From contig CAWIQF010000021.1 of the NCBI GenBank assembly GCA_963838205.1, forward strand, positions 1 to 64,000: a stretch of 64,000 bases of DNA, written 5' to 3'. Shown here piece after piece: positions 10,174-18,596 of this stretch. The translations under genes and the position numbers were made by a program. The first letter of the stretch is position 1, and each line of letters starts with the position of its first letter. A model generated the notes under the pieces. The model was not told where the DNA came from, made no database searches, and worked only from the letters and a program-made list of their open reading frames with translations. The DNA is from CAIVVT01 sp963838205 (GTDB taxonomy: Bacteria; Acidobacteriota; Terriglobia; Bryobacterales; Bryobacteraceae).

Positions 10174-10365
10174 TCAGTTTGAGTGAAGGAAAACGGCGGC
10201 CGCGATCAGCACCAGCCCAATCCCGATGCACCACAGCCGGCCGATCCAGGTGGGGACAGGTGGGCCGGTCGGGCGCAAACCCCAGCGGAAGTCATTCACC
10301 GCCAGCCCGAGGCCTATGAAAGCCAAGCCGACAATTGCGATCCAGATGCGATCCCAAATAATCAT
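10174..10365 (-). CDS. Small two-helix membrane protein
   Basis: 63-residue ORF on the strand opposite to its neighbours. It begins MIIWDRIWIAIVGLAFIGLG and has a first transmembrane helix at about residues 6-24. A short hydrophilic loop with several prolines follows (GLRPTGPPVPTW), then a second helix (LWCIGIGLVLIAAAVFL). The amino-acid composition and two cleanly spaced helices make it look coding, and no larger gene occupies the gap. It lies tail to tail with the moxR gene (9 bases) and interrupts the moxR-DUF58 cassette. I recognise no family. Confidence 0.55.
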   Translation of the reverse strand: MIIWDRIWIAIVGLAFIGLGLAVNDFRWGLRPTGPPVPTWIGRLWCIGIGLVLIAAAVFLHSN

Positions 10366-10506
10366 TTTCGACTCTCAATATCCGACTCTCAATCATAATC
10401 CGATTCCTCGCCTGGACAAGCCCCAAATCTTGCGATAAACCGACAATCGGGTTGTCCCGCCTGCCGCCTGCCCCCGCCCTGTCACAATAAGAGGATACCG
10501 GAGCCG

Positions 10507-11430
10507 ATGCCCGCGCCCTTAATCGACCGCCAGCTTCTCGAACGCCTCGAGCGCCTGACCATCCACTGGCAGAAGTCGTTCCGCGGCCTGGTGGGCGGCC
10601 ACAACGAATCGCGCTTTTCCGGCCCCGGCATCGAGTTCCTCGACCACCGCCGATTCCACCAGGGCGACGACCTGCGCGCGGTGAACTGGCGCGCCTACCT
10701 GCGTCTGGAGAAGCTCTTCCTCAAGATGTTCCAGACCGAGCCGCGCACGCCGATCCGCCTGCTGGTGGACGCTTCGGCGTCGATGGCCGCCGGAGCCGTC
10801 GATGGGGAGGTTTCCAAGTTCGACTTCGCACGCCGTCTGGCGGCGGCTATCACTTACGTCGGTCTGGTGCGGCACGACGCGATACTCATCCAGCCCTTCC
10901 ACGAGGCGCTCGATGAGTCCTGCCTCGCCTCTGGCGGCCGCCACCGCTTTGGCCCCATCACCGACTTTCTGATGGCACTGGAGCCGCGTGGCCGGTCGGC
11001 GTTCATGCAGACTGCGCGCCAGTTTCTGGCCCGCTACACCGGCGCGGGTCTGGCCATCGTGATCTCCGATTTCTTCGACGACGCCGACGTGCTGCGCCCG
11101 CTCCAGTACCTGTCCGACTTCGGCCATGAGCTGATGTTGATTCAACTCTGGTCGCCCTCCGAGCGCGAGCCGGCGGCCGAGGGCGACGTGCACTTGGAGG
11201 ATGCCGAGACGGGCGCGTTGCTCGAACTTTCGCTCGACGCGGCGGCGCGCCGCGCCTGCACCGAAGCCTTCGACCGCTACGCCTCCGCGCTCGAGCGCCT
11301 GGCGCTGCGCAATGGCGGGCGCTACTTCGGCTTCTCGACGGCGCTGTCGCTCGACGACGCGGTGGGCCGCGCGCTGGCATTCGAAGGCGGCGACACATTG
11401 CGCGGCCTGACGCCCACGGGGAGGCGCTGA
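10507..11430 (+). CDS. DUF58 protein with VWA-type metal site
   Basis: 307-residue DUF58 protein, the usual partner of MoxR ATPases. The core DUF58 motif is GPGIEFLDHRRFHQGDDLRAVNW, followed by a VWA-like fold whose metal site LVDASASM keeps D-x-S-x-S. Later VWA elements include the FDFARRLAAAITYVGL helix and the VISDFFD strand. ATG 10507 has a clear start context after GGATACCGGAGCC. The gene ends four bases before the TTG start of the giant VWA protein, so the two are likely translationally linked. By analogy with other moxR cassettes it probably bridges ATPase and membrane protein; this is inference. Confidence 0.9.
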   Translation: MPAPLIDRQLLERLERLTIHWQKSFRGLVGGHNESRFSGPGIEFLDHRRFHQGDDLRAVNWRAYLRLEKLFLKMFQTEPRTPIRLLVDASASMAAGAVDGEVSKFDFARRLAAAITYVGLVRHDAILIQPFHEALDESCLASGGRHRFGPITDFLMALEPRGRSAFMQTARQFLARYTGAGLAIVISDFFDDADVLRPLQYLSDFGHELMLIQLWSPSEREPAAEGDVHLEDAETGALLELSLDAAARRACTEAFDRYASALERLALRNGGRYFGFSTALSLDDAVGRALAFEGGDTLRGLTPTGRR

Positions 11431-11433
11431 GTC

Positions 11434-14400
11434 TTGTTCTTCGCCAACCTCTCGCTGGTTGAGTTCTTCTCGCTGCTCACCGCCGCGTGGGCCGCCGCCG
11501 TAGCGCTGTATTTGCTTAGCCGGTCGCGCCGGCGGCTGAGAGTGGCGACGCTCCGCTTCTGGCAGAACGCGCTGCAGGCCGTGCAGCAGAAGCGCCGCCG
11601 TCGCGTCGATCAACCCTGGTCGCTGCTGCTGCAGTTGCTCGCCATTCTGTGCCTGCTGCTGGCCATCGCGCAGCCGCGCTGGGGCCCGCGCCTGTTCGGC
11701 GGACGCGACCACGTGCTGCTGCTCGACACGTCGGCCTGGATGGCGGCGCCCTCCCGCGCCGGCGATCTCTCGATCGAGGCCCGCCGCGTGGCGCTGGCCT
11801 GGCTCCGCACGCTGCCCTCCGAGGACCGCGTGATGCTGATCCGCGCCGGCTCGCAAGCCGTGCCAGCCACGCGCTTCCTCTCCAGCCGGACCGAATTGGA
11901 AGCCGCCATTCGCGCTTCGCTGCCCGCAGCCGGGCCGCTGGACCTCGAACAGGCTTTGTCCCTGGCCCGCCAATCTCAGCGTCTCGAAGGCCGCGAGCCC
12001 GGCGAGATTGCCTACGCCGGCGCGGCGCGGCTCGCCTCCGACCCGTCTTCGCTCCAGCTTCCGCCCAACTTCCGCTATCTGCCGGTTTCCGCGCCGCCGC
12101 CGAATGCTGGCTTCGTTTCTGCCTCGTTGCAACGCGTGTCCGGTGAAGCCTCGCATTGGCAGGCCACCTTCGCTCTGCGCAACTACGCAGCGCTGCCCCG
12201 GGCCGTGCACGTCGCCATCGCGCTCGGCGGTTCGCCCGCCGGCGCGCGGCGCATCGTGCTGGCGCCGCTCGCCGAATCCTCCGTCACTTTCGACTTCCAC
12301 ACGGCCGCGGCAGGCTGGATCGAGGCCCGCATGAGCCCTTCCGATGCCCTGCCCGCCGACGACAGCGTCACGCTCGAGGTGCCCTCCGCGCAGAGTCTGC
12401 GCATCGCCGTCTACTCCGCCTCGCCCGGCCTGCTGCGTGCCATCTTCTCCTCCGATCCGCGTCTCGATCCGCAGTATCTGGCGCCGGCGGCGTACCGGCC
12501 CGACGCGGATGCCGGCGTCATCGTCATCGACGGATTCGCACCCCCGCAGCCGCCCCAACGTCCCAGCCTGTGGATCGCGCCGCCCGCCTCCGCCTCGCCC
12601 ATTCCGGCGCGCTTGGTCAGCCGCGAAATGGTCCTGACCCACTGGCACAACGAGACTCCGCTCGGCGCCGGGTTGCGGTCGCGCGACCTGAAGCTCGCGG
12701 GCTCGCTCGTGTTCGATCTGCCCGCGGGCGCGACGCCGCTGGCCGATACGCCGGAAGGATCCGTGGCCGCGGCTCTGCTCGAACGCGGCCCGCTGCCACC
12801 CCTGGTAGTGCTGGGCTTCCATCCTCTGCGCACCGCGCTGCGCTCCGAGGTCGCGGCCCCATTGCTGTTTGCCAACCTGCTCGAGGCACTCGCGCCCGCG
12901 GCGCTGGTCGAACGCGGCACGCTCGCGGCTGCGCCCGGCGCGCTGCAGATGGAGTTGCCTGCGGGCGTCGACCTGGCGCGGCTGCAGGTGGTCGACGAGA
13001 ACGCCCGCCCGGTTCCTTACACGCTCGACGGCCGCACGTTGCGCCTGTACACGCCGCGCAGCGGCGCGGTCCGCGTGCGCGCCGGCGCCTATGAACGCTC
13101 CTACTCGCTGGTCCTGCCCGGTTACGGCGCCTATCGCTGGGATGTCCCGGCCGGCGTCCGGCGCGGATTGCCTCGAACCACCCTGCCACAGGCGCTTCCG
13201 CGTGAGTTGTGGAAGTGGTTTGCCCTGGCCGGCCTGGTGCTGATCGTTCTCGAGTGGTGGCTCTTCGGCCGCTCCCGCGCCTGGTTCGGCCGGCGTCAGA
13301 TCCCGTCGCTGGCCCTCAAAAGCGCCGCCATTGCCGCCTGCGTGCTGGCCTTCCTCGAGCCGCGTTTGCCGGTCAGCGAGACCCGCCAGGCCGTGGGTCT
13401 ACTGATCGACACGTCGCAGAGCATCCCCGAAACTTCGCTCCTCCACGCCAGCCAATTCGCCGCCGCCGCCCGCGCCAAAAGCGGCCGCAACGACGTGCGC
13501 GATCTGCCCTTCGCCCGCGCCCTGCGCCCGCTGGATGCCGCCGAGCGCGCCACTGGTCGGTTCCACCTGACGGCCGGGGCAGAGGGGCGCGCCACTGGCA
13601 TCGAGGCCGCCATCCGCGAGGCCGCCGGCGCGCTTCCCGCGGACCGCGTGCCCCGCCTGGTGCTGCTTTCCGACGGCGTGGAGACCGATGGTTCGGCCGC
13701 TCGCGGTGCGCAACTGGCGGCCTCGCTCGGGATTCCGGTGGACACGGTCGCGCTCGACGGCCGCGCCGCCCCGCGCTTCCGCATCGACTCGGCCGGCTTT
13801 CCAGCCGCGGCCTTCACCGGCGAGCGCTTCCCCATCGACCTCCAGGTGAGCACGCCCGAGCCGGCGCAGGCGCGGCTTGATCTCACCGCCGACGGACGCG
13901 CCATCGGCTCCAGCCCGGTCAGCCTGCAGGCCGGCGAGAACCATGTGCGCGCCTACGCCTCACTCTCCATGCCGGGCGCGTTTGAGCTCGCGGGCACCCT
14001 CTGCGCGGGCGCGCTGGGCGAAGCGCGCTTTGCCCAGTCGATCTCCCTGCGCTCTCCGCGCCTGCTGTTCCTGTCGCAGGACCCGCCCGGCATGGAGACG
14101 CACCTCGCGGCGACCCTGACCGCCGCGCATTTCGACCTCGACACGCGCACCAGTTGGCAGGCCGCGCGTCTGGAGGACTACCAACTGGTCGTCTTCAACA
14201 ACTGGGACCTCGCCGCTCTGCCCGAGTCGCGCAAGCGGGATCTCGAACAGTTCGTCCAACGCGGCGGCGGGCTGTTGGTCATCGGCGGCGAGAAAAACAT
14301 CTGGGTGGAGCGGAAGAATCCGCAAACCGACCCGCTCGACCGCACCCTGCCCGCAACCGTGGCGCCCCCGCGCACGCCCGAAGGCGCGGTCGTGGTCCTG

Positions 14401-15729
14401 GTCCTCGACAAGTCGTCCTCTATGGAAGGCCGCAAAATCGAACTGGCCCGGCTCGCCGCCACCGGCGTGATCGAGAACCTGCGTCCCATCGACCAGGTGG
14501 GCGTGCTGATCTTCGATAACTCCCACCAGTGGGCCGTGCCCGTGCGCCGCGCCGAGGACCGCACGCTGATCAAGCGCCTGATCGCGGGCATCGTCGCCGA
14601 CGGCGGCACGCAGATCGCGCCTGCCCTGGCCGAGGCCTACCGCCGCATTCAGGCCGCGTCAGGGGCCTACAAACACATCGTTTTGCTGACCGACGGCATC
14701 TCCGAGGAGGGCGACTCGATGGGGCTGGCGCGGGATGCGCAGCAGAAGCATGTCACAATTTCGACGGTCGGCCTGGGCCAGGACGTGAACCGGGCCTACC
14801 TTGAGAAGATCGCGCAAACGGCCGGCGGACGCTCCTACTTCCTGACCGAGCCGGCTGGCTTGGAGCAACTCCTGGTCAAAGACGTCATGGAGCACACCGG
14901 TTCCACCACGGTTGAGAAACCGGTTCGCGCGCGCATCCTGCGGCCGGTGGAAACCCTCGCCGGGCTCGACCTGGAGAGCGCGCCGGCGCTGAAGGGCTAC
15001 GTCCGCTTCCAGGCCAAGCGCGCCGCGGACCTGATCCTGGCGGTGGACGATGCCGAAAAGGATCCGCTCTACGTGCGCTGGCAGTACGGGTTGGGCCGGG
15101 CGGCGGTGTTCACCTCGGACGCCAAGTCGCGCTGGGCCGAAGCGTGGGTCGCGTGGAAGGGTTACGACCGCTTCTGGGAAAACGTGGCGCGGGACCTGCT
15201 GCCGCACGCGCTGGCGGGCGAATCGCGGCTCGAATGGGATCCGGCGGCCTCGCGCCTGATCGTGGAGTACCAACTGGCAGATCCCGCGCAGGCGCCGGAC
15301 GTGCCGCCGCGCCTGTTCGCGCTGGGGCCGGACGGTTTCGGGTCCGCGCTGACCCTTCAGAAAGTCGGCCCGGGCCAGTACCAGGCGGCGTTCCCCATCG
15401 GCGCGCGGCGTGGCCTGTTTCGCGTACGTCCGCTCGAGGAGTCGCGGCTGTTCCCGGAAACCGGGTTGTACCTGCCCGAGCCGGAACTCACCTCCAGCGG
15501 GCAGAACGAAAAACTCTTACGCGACCTCGCGGCCTGGACCGGCGGGCTGTTCAACCCCACTCCCGCGCAGATCTTCCGGCCGCCGGCGCGCGCTCTGCCC
15601 GCCTGGCTCACGCTCTGGCCGGCCCTGCTGGGCTGCGCGCTGCTGTTCAACCTGGCCGAGGTCTTCTGGCGCCGCTTCCGGCGGCCTGGGGCGGTCGTGG
15701 CGCTGCCATTTCTGTCCCGAGCGGCCTAG
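11434..15729 (+). CDS. Giant membrane protein fusing BatA-like and glutamine-amidotransferase-like/VWA parts
   Basis: 1431-residue protein starting at TTG 11434 (GGGGAGG about 10 bases upstream). Residues 1-90: two membrane helices and the charged RFW-QNALQ segment of BatA-type proteins. Residues about 92-250: a VWA region with a degraded metal site (DTSAW, residues 98-102). Residues about 590-645: two further helices (WKWFALAGLVLIVLEWWLFG and SLALKSAAIAACVLAFLEP). Then a second VWA region with intact DTSQS, and a class-I amidotransferase-like segment (LVVFNNWDLA, FVQRGGGLLVIGGEKN). At about residue 990 a third VWA domain follows with canonical DKSSS. A last helix lies near residue 1395. It seems to join two normally separate membrane proteins. 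Nearby moxR and DUF58 suggest an envelope-associated complex; function is unknown. Confidence 0.88.
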   Translation: MFFANLSLVEFFSLLTAAWAAAVALYLLSRSRRRLRVATLRFWQNALQAVQQKRRRRVDQPWSLLLQLLAILCLLLAIAQPRWGPRLFGGRDHVLLLDTSAWMAAPSRAGDLSIEARRVALAWLRTLPSEDRVMLIRAGSQAVPATRFLSSRTELEAAIRASLPAAGPLDLEQALSLARQSQRLEGREPGEIAYAGAARLASDPSSLQLPPNFRYLPVSAPPPNAGFVSASLQRVSGEASHWQATFALRNYAALPRAVHVAIALGGSPAGARRIVLAPLAESSVTFDFHTAAAGWIEARMSPSDALPADDSVTLEVPSAQSLRIAVYSASPGLLRAIFSSDPRLDPQYLAPAAYRPDADAGVIVIDGFAPPQPPQRPSLWIAPPASASPIPARLVSREMVLTHWHNETPLGAGLRSRDLKLAGSLVFDLPAGATPLADTPEGSVAAALLERGPLPPLVVLGFHPLRTALRSEVAAPLLFANLLEALAPAALVERGTLAAAPGALQMELPAGVDLARLQVVDENARPVPYTLDGRTLRLYTPRSGAVRVRAGAYERSYSLVLPGYGAYRWDVPAGVRRGLPRTTLPQALPRELWKWFALAGLVLIVLEWWLFGRSRAWFGRRQIPSLALKSAAIAACVLAFLEPRLPVSETRQAVGLLIDTSQSIPETSLLHASQFAAAARAKSGRNDVRDLPFARALRPLDAAERATGRFHLTAGAEGRATGIEAAIREAAGALPADRVPRLVLLSDGVETDGSAARGAQLAASLGIPVDTVALDGRAAPRFRIDSAGFPAAAFTGERFPIDLQVSTPEPAQARLDLTADGRAIGSSPVSLQAGENHVRAYASLSMPGAFELAGTLCAGALGEARFAQSISLRSPRLLFLSQDPPGMETHLAATLTAAHFDLDTRTSWQAARLEDYQLVVFNNWDLAALPESRKRDLEQFVQRGGGLLVIGGEKNIWVERKNPQTDPLDRTLPATVAPPRTPEGAVVVLVLDKSSSMEGRKIELARLAATGVIENLRPIDQVGVLIFDNSHQWAVPVRRAEDRTLIKRLIAGIVADGGTQIAPALAEAYRRIQAASGAYKHIVLLTDGISEEGDSMGLARDAQQKHVTISTVGLGQDVNRAYLEKIAQTAGGRSYFLTEPAGLEQLLVKDVMEHTGSTTVEKPVRARILRPVETLAGLDLESAPALKGYVRFQAKRAADLILAVDDAEKDPLYVRWQYGLGRAAVFTSDAKSRWAEAWVAWKGYDRFWENVARDLLPHALAGESRLEWDPAASRLIVEYQLADPAQAPDVPPRLFALGPDGFGSALTLQKVGPGQYQAAFPIGARRGLFRVRPLEESRLFPETGLYLPEPELTSSGQNEKLLRDLAAWTGGLFNPTPAQIFRPPARALPAWLTLWPALLGCALLFNLAEVFWRRFRRPGAVVALPFLSRAA

Positions 15730-16205
15730 GCGCGGACTTGCTCCGGCGCCTCCGTCGGGGCCTCCATGCGCCCCGGAGGCTCCAGCGTTCGCCGTCTCCT
15801 CGCCCCAAATCTGTTTGACACGTGGGCCTATGCTCAAGGTAGCCGACGCTCTATCCGTCGCATCGGCCCCGTTCTTTGACAATTGCAAATATGTGACGAA
15901 TTTTCACAGGATAAACCAATCATTATAAAAAGCAAAGTCGACAATTGGCTTTGTTCCTCATTTTTTGTGTATTAAGCTCCTGGCGCGCCCGTCCGACCCT
16001 CGCCGTAGGCCTCGCGCAACCAGCAAGTCGGGCAGCGCGGATGAGGCAAGAGAGCCGCCGTCTAATGGAAATTCTCGTTGGGCTATAAAGTGTCGGTCCC
16101 GGACGGCCGATCCTTTGTTTGAAGTGCAACGCGGCGTCAGAAACTACTGCGGAAAAGGTCAGAATCGGGCGCTGGCTTTGAGAATTTCCACAAGAGGTGA
16201 AAACT
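15730..16205. other. Intergenic region with an AT-rich core
   Basis: No coding region is visible. About 100 bases around 15870-15970 are far richer in A and T than the surroundings. They contain TTGACA at 15876-15881 and, 17 bases on, only a poor -10 (AATTTT). The sequence GACAATTG occurs twice (near 15878 and 15940). It may hold the promoter of the downstream DUF669-like gene, but no single promoter is convincing. A GC hairpin (GCCTCC/GGAGGC, 15760-15780) after the giant VWA gene lacks a T run. Confidence 0.4.
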
Positions 16206-16712
16206 ATGAACAGCAGGAGCACCTATCGCGTGGGCCTGATCTTCAACACCGGCAATGAAGTGGAGCGGACGGCGGACCGCTCCACTGAGGACGCGCCGAT
16301 TGACTTGGCGCGGTTTGACCAGGCGTTTCAGCGCGCCCGGTCAACAGACGGCGAAGACGGCCAGGAGGCCGTTCCGGACGGCTATTACGACACTCTCGTG
16401 GAAGAAGTCCGGCTGACCAAGACCCAGCGGACCGGGAACCCGATGCTGATCTGGAAGCTGTCCATCATGGGCGAGGAGTTTCACGGGCGGACCTTGAACA
16501 AGATGCGGGTCATTACGGAGAAGTCTCTTCAGTTTCTGAAGGAAGACCTCGAGTGTTGCGGTGTGCACCTCGAGCGGCTTTCCGACCTGTCGCTGCATCT
16601 CGATGAGATGTTTGGCCTCAAGATCAACGTCATGAAAAAGACCAAAGGTCAGTGGACCGACATCTACTTCGTCAAGGTCGAGAAGCCGGCGCCAGACAAT
16701 ATTCCGTTCTGA
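16206..16712 (+). CDS. DUF669/SSB-like single-stranded-DNA-binding protein of phage type
   Basis: 168 residues from ATG 16206, chosen because AGAGGTGA ends six bases before it; a GTG three codons earlier sits inside that ribosome site. Residues about 55-100 (VPDGYYDTLVEEVRLTKT, NPMLIWKLSIMGEEFHGR) match the opening of DUF669 phage proteins, where IPxGxYxAxIxx is followed by a strand ending in the GRxL motif. The C terminus ends PAPDNIPF, like the acidic DDDIPF tip with which SSB proteins recruit partners. Such genes normally sit in phage or conjugative replication modules, but no other such gene is nearby and the prophage starts 35 kb away. It is probably a relic of a separate element or a domesticated copy. 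Function is inferred. Confidence 0.6.
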   Translation: MNSRSTYRVGLIFNTGNEVERTADRSTEDAPIDLARFDQAFQRARSTDGEDGQEAVPDGYYDTLVEEVRLTKTQRTGNPMLIWKLSIMGEEFHGRTLNKMRVITEKSLQFLKEDLECCGVHLERLSDLSLHLDEMFGLKINVMKKTKGQWTDIYFVKVEKPAPDNIPF

Positions 16713-17214
16713 CACGCGGTTAATGGTCCGCCCGCGGAAAAGCGCGATGCGCCGCTGGCAGCAGAGAATCCGGTTCCGCCGGAAGGCGGTCGTGCGCCGC
16801 GGGCCCTGCGCGATCTCGCTGATAAGGTTCGGCAACTATTAGCAATCTGCATTTTCAGCGCGTTCGGTGTCGGGCCCAGGGACGGTTGTGCAGGCCGCTG
16901 AAACAACAGGTAAATGATTCAAAATAAATGATGTTCTGCGCCGTAATAGCCCAGTCTGCAACGGCTTCGCAACTGTTGCGCACTGGACGCGGAGCCTCTG
17001 GCCGCCACACCATATCAAAGCGCGGGTGCAGCGCGCGAGGGATGATTCCGCGTGACGAAGTCGTGCTGGCGGCGACGCGTCGATCGCGCCCCTGGCAACC
17101 GCGGGGTTGAGCAACAACGAGAAGTCGTAGCCCCGCTTTGTGATCGGCTCTCTGAATGGGACGGATGCGGGCGCTGGCCGCTCCCCCAATGCAATGGCCG
17201 CCTCGGCCTGGGAC
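16713..17214. other. Intergenic region without recognisable genes
   Basis: Several frames are open for 60-130 codons, but none has a ribosome site, a recognisable motif or sensible composition. The middle part near 16905-16930 is locally AT-rich. No hairpin with a T run was found. I see nothing I can name here. Confidence 0.4.
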
Positions 17215-18522
17215 ATGAGCGTGATGAATACTGACCATCGGCCCGAGCAGGCTCACCCCGCCACGTGGGTGCCGACCCTGTACTTCGCCGAGGGCATCCC
17301 ATTCTTCGCCATATCGTTGATCGCCGGGATCCTATACAAACGACTGGGGATGCCGAACGACGTCATCGCGCTCTACACCAGTTGGCTGCTGCTCCCCTGG
17401 TCTTTGAAACCCTTCTGGAGCCCGCTGCTGGAGATGTTCAAGACCAAGAAGTTCTTCGTCGTCTCCTTCGAGTTCATCGTCGGCGTGAGTCTCGCTCTGA
17501 TCGCCCTGTGCCTGCCCCTGGCCAACTACTTTCGATACACTCTGGCGTTGTTCGTCCTCGTGGCTTTCTGCGCATCGACGCACGACATTGCAGCCGACGG
17601 CCTCTACATTTCGAGCCTCTCGGACAAGCAACAGGCGGCCTATGCCGGCTGGCAGGGCGGCTTCTTCAATGTGGCGCGCTTCTTCTCGCAAGGCGCCCTG
17701 GTGATCCTGGCCGGATACCTGGAGACGAAAACGGATGTGCGCCATGCCTGGATGGCGATCTTCGGCGCCATGGGATTGATCCTGGTGGGGGTGAGTTTGT
17801 ATCACGCCCGCATGCTGCCGGCGGGCGCGGCCGGACGGCGCTCGGAGTCCTGGCATCAGATGGCCGCCACGTTTGGCGATGTGATCGTCAGCTTCTTCAA
17901 GAAGCCCAACATCTGGTGGCTGCTGGTCTTCATCCTTCTTTACCGCGCTGGAGAGGGGCAGGTGGTGCGAATCGGGCCGCTGTTCCTGGTCGACAAGCGC
18001 GCCTTGGGCGGACTGGGGCTGACGACCGAGCAGTTCGGGACGATCTACGGCACTTTTGGCACCGTTGCATTCATCGCGGGCAGTGTGGCGGGAGGCTATT
18101 TCACGTCCTGGTTGGGCCTGCGCCGGGCGCTGTTGCCGCTGATTGTGGTGATGAATCTGCCCAACTTGGCGTACGTGTACCTGAGCACCGCCCTGCCCAC
18201 GAATGCCGCTCTGGTCGCGACCGCGCTAAGTGCCGAGATGTTCGGCTACGGGTTCGGATTTGTCGGCGTGATCCTTTTGATGATGCAGGAGATAGCCCCC
18301 GGCAAATACCAGACGGCGCATTATGCGTTCGCCAACTCGCTGATGAATCTGGGCTTGATGATCCCGGGCACGGTGAGCGGGAAGATCCAGATGGCGCTGG
18401 GGTACCGCAACTTCTTCATCTGGGTTCTGGTCGCGTCCATCCCGGCCCTGATCCTGGCGCGGATGATTCCGATTCACTCCGGAGCCGCGCCACCGGTGGC
18501 GGAACCGGTCACGGTCCCGTAG
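17215..18522 (+). CDS. MFS transporter, probably for a disaccharide or amino sugar
   Basis: About 435-residue major-facilitator permease with twelve predicted helices. ATG 17215 and ATG 17224 are both possible starts; the latter leaves TDHRPEQAHPATWVPTLYFA at the N terminus, just before the first helix. The PTLYFAEGIPFF opening and the LTTEQFGTIYGTFGTVAFIAGSVAGG middle resemble AmpG-like and sugar-permease branches found beside glycosidase genes. The ORF extends 25 codons further upstream without helices. The next gene, 75 bases downstream on the same strand, encodes a chitobiose phosphorylase, so the likely cargo is N,N'-diacetylchitobiose taken up before phosphorolysis; that is inference from neighbourhood. 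Confidence 0.82.
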   Translation: MSVMNTDHRPEQAHPATWVPTLYFAEGIPFFAISLIAGILYKRLGMPNDVIALYTSWLLLPWSLKPFWSPLLEMFKTKKFFVVSFEFIVGVSLALIALCLPLANYFRYTLALFVLVAFCASTHDIAADGLYISSLSDKQQAAYAGWQGGFFNVARFFSQGALVILAGYLETKTDVRHAWMAIFGAMGLILVGVSLYHARMLPAGAAGRRSESWHQMAATFGDVIVSFFKKPNIWWLLVFILLYRAGEGQVVRIGPLFLVDKRALGGLGLTTEQFGTIYGTFGTVAFIAGSVAGGYFTSWLGLRRALLPLIVVMNLPNLAYVYLSTALPTNAALVATALSAEMFGYGFGFVGVILLMMQEIAPGKYQTAHYAFANSLMNLGLMIPGTVSGKIQMALGYRNFFIWVLVASIPALILARMIPIHSGAAPPVAEPVTVP

Positions 18523-18596
18523 CGGCAGCACCGGGGATGGCCGGCCTGACCAGCGGCCCTTGAGAGCACTGGCGATCCAGCATTACGGAGCAAGTC

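Noticed and set aside
10519..12822. Minus-strand ORF of 767 codons opposite DUF58 and the giant VWA gene
   Set aside because: Arg/Gly/Gln-rich shadow typical of high-GC DNA; the plus strand carries clear domains and no motif is seen in this reading.
15876..15904. Strong promoter TTGACA in the AT-rich gap
   Set aside because: The hexamer at proper spacing is AATTTT, only three matches to the -10 consensus.
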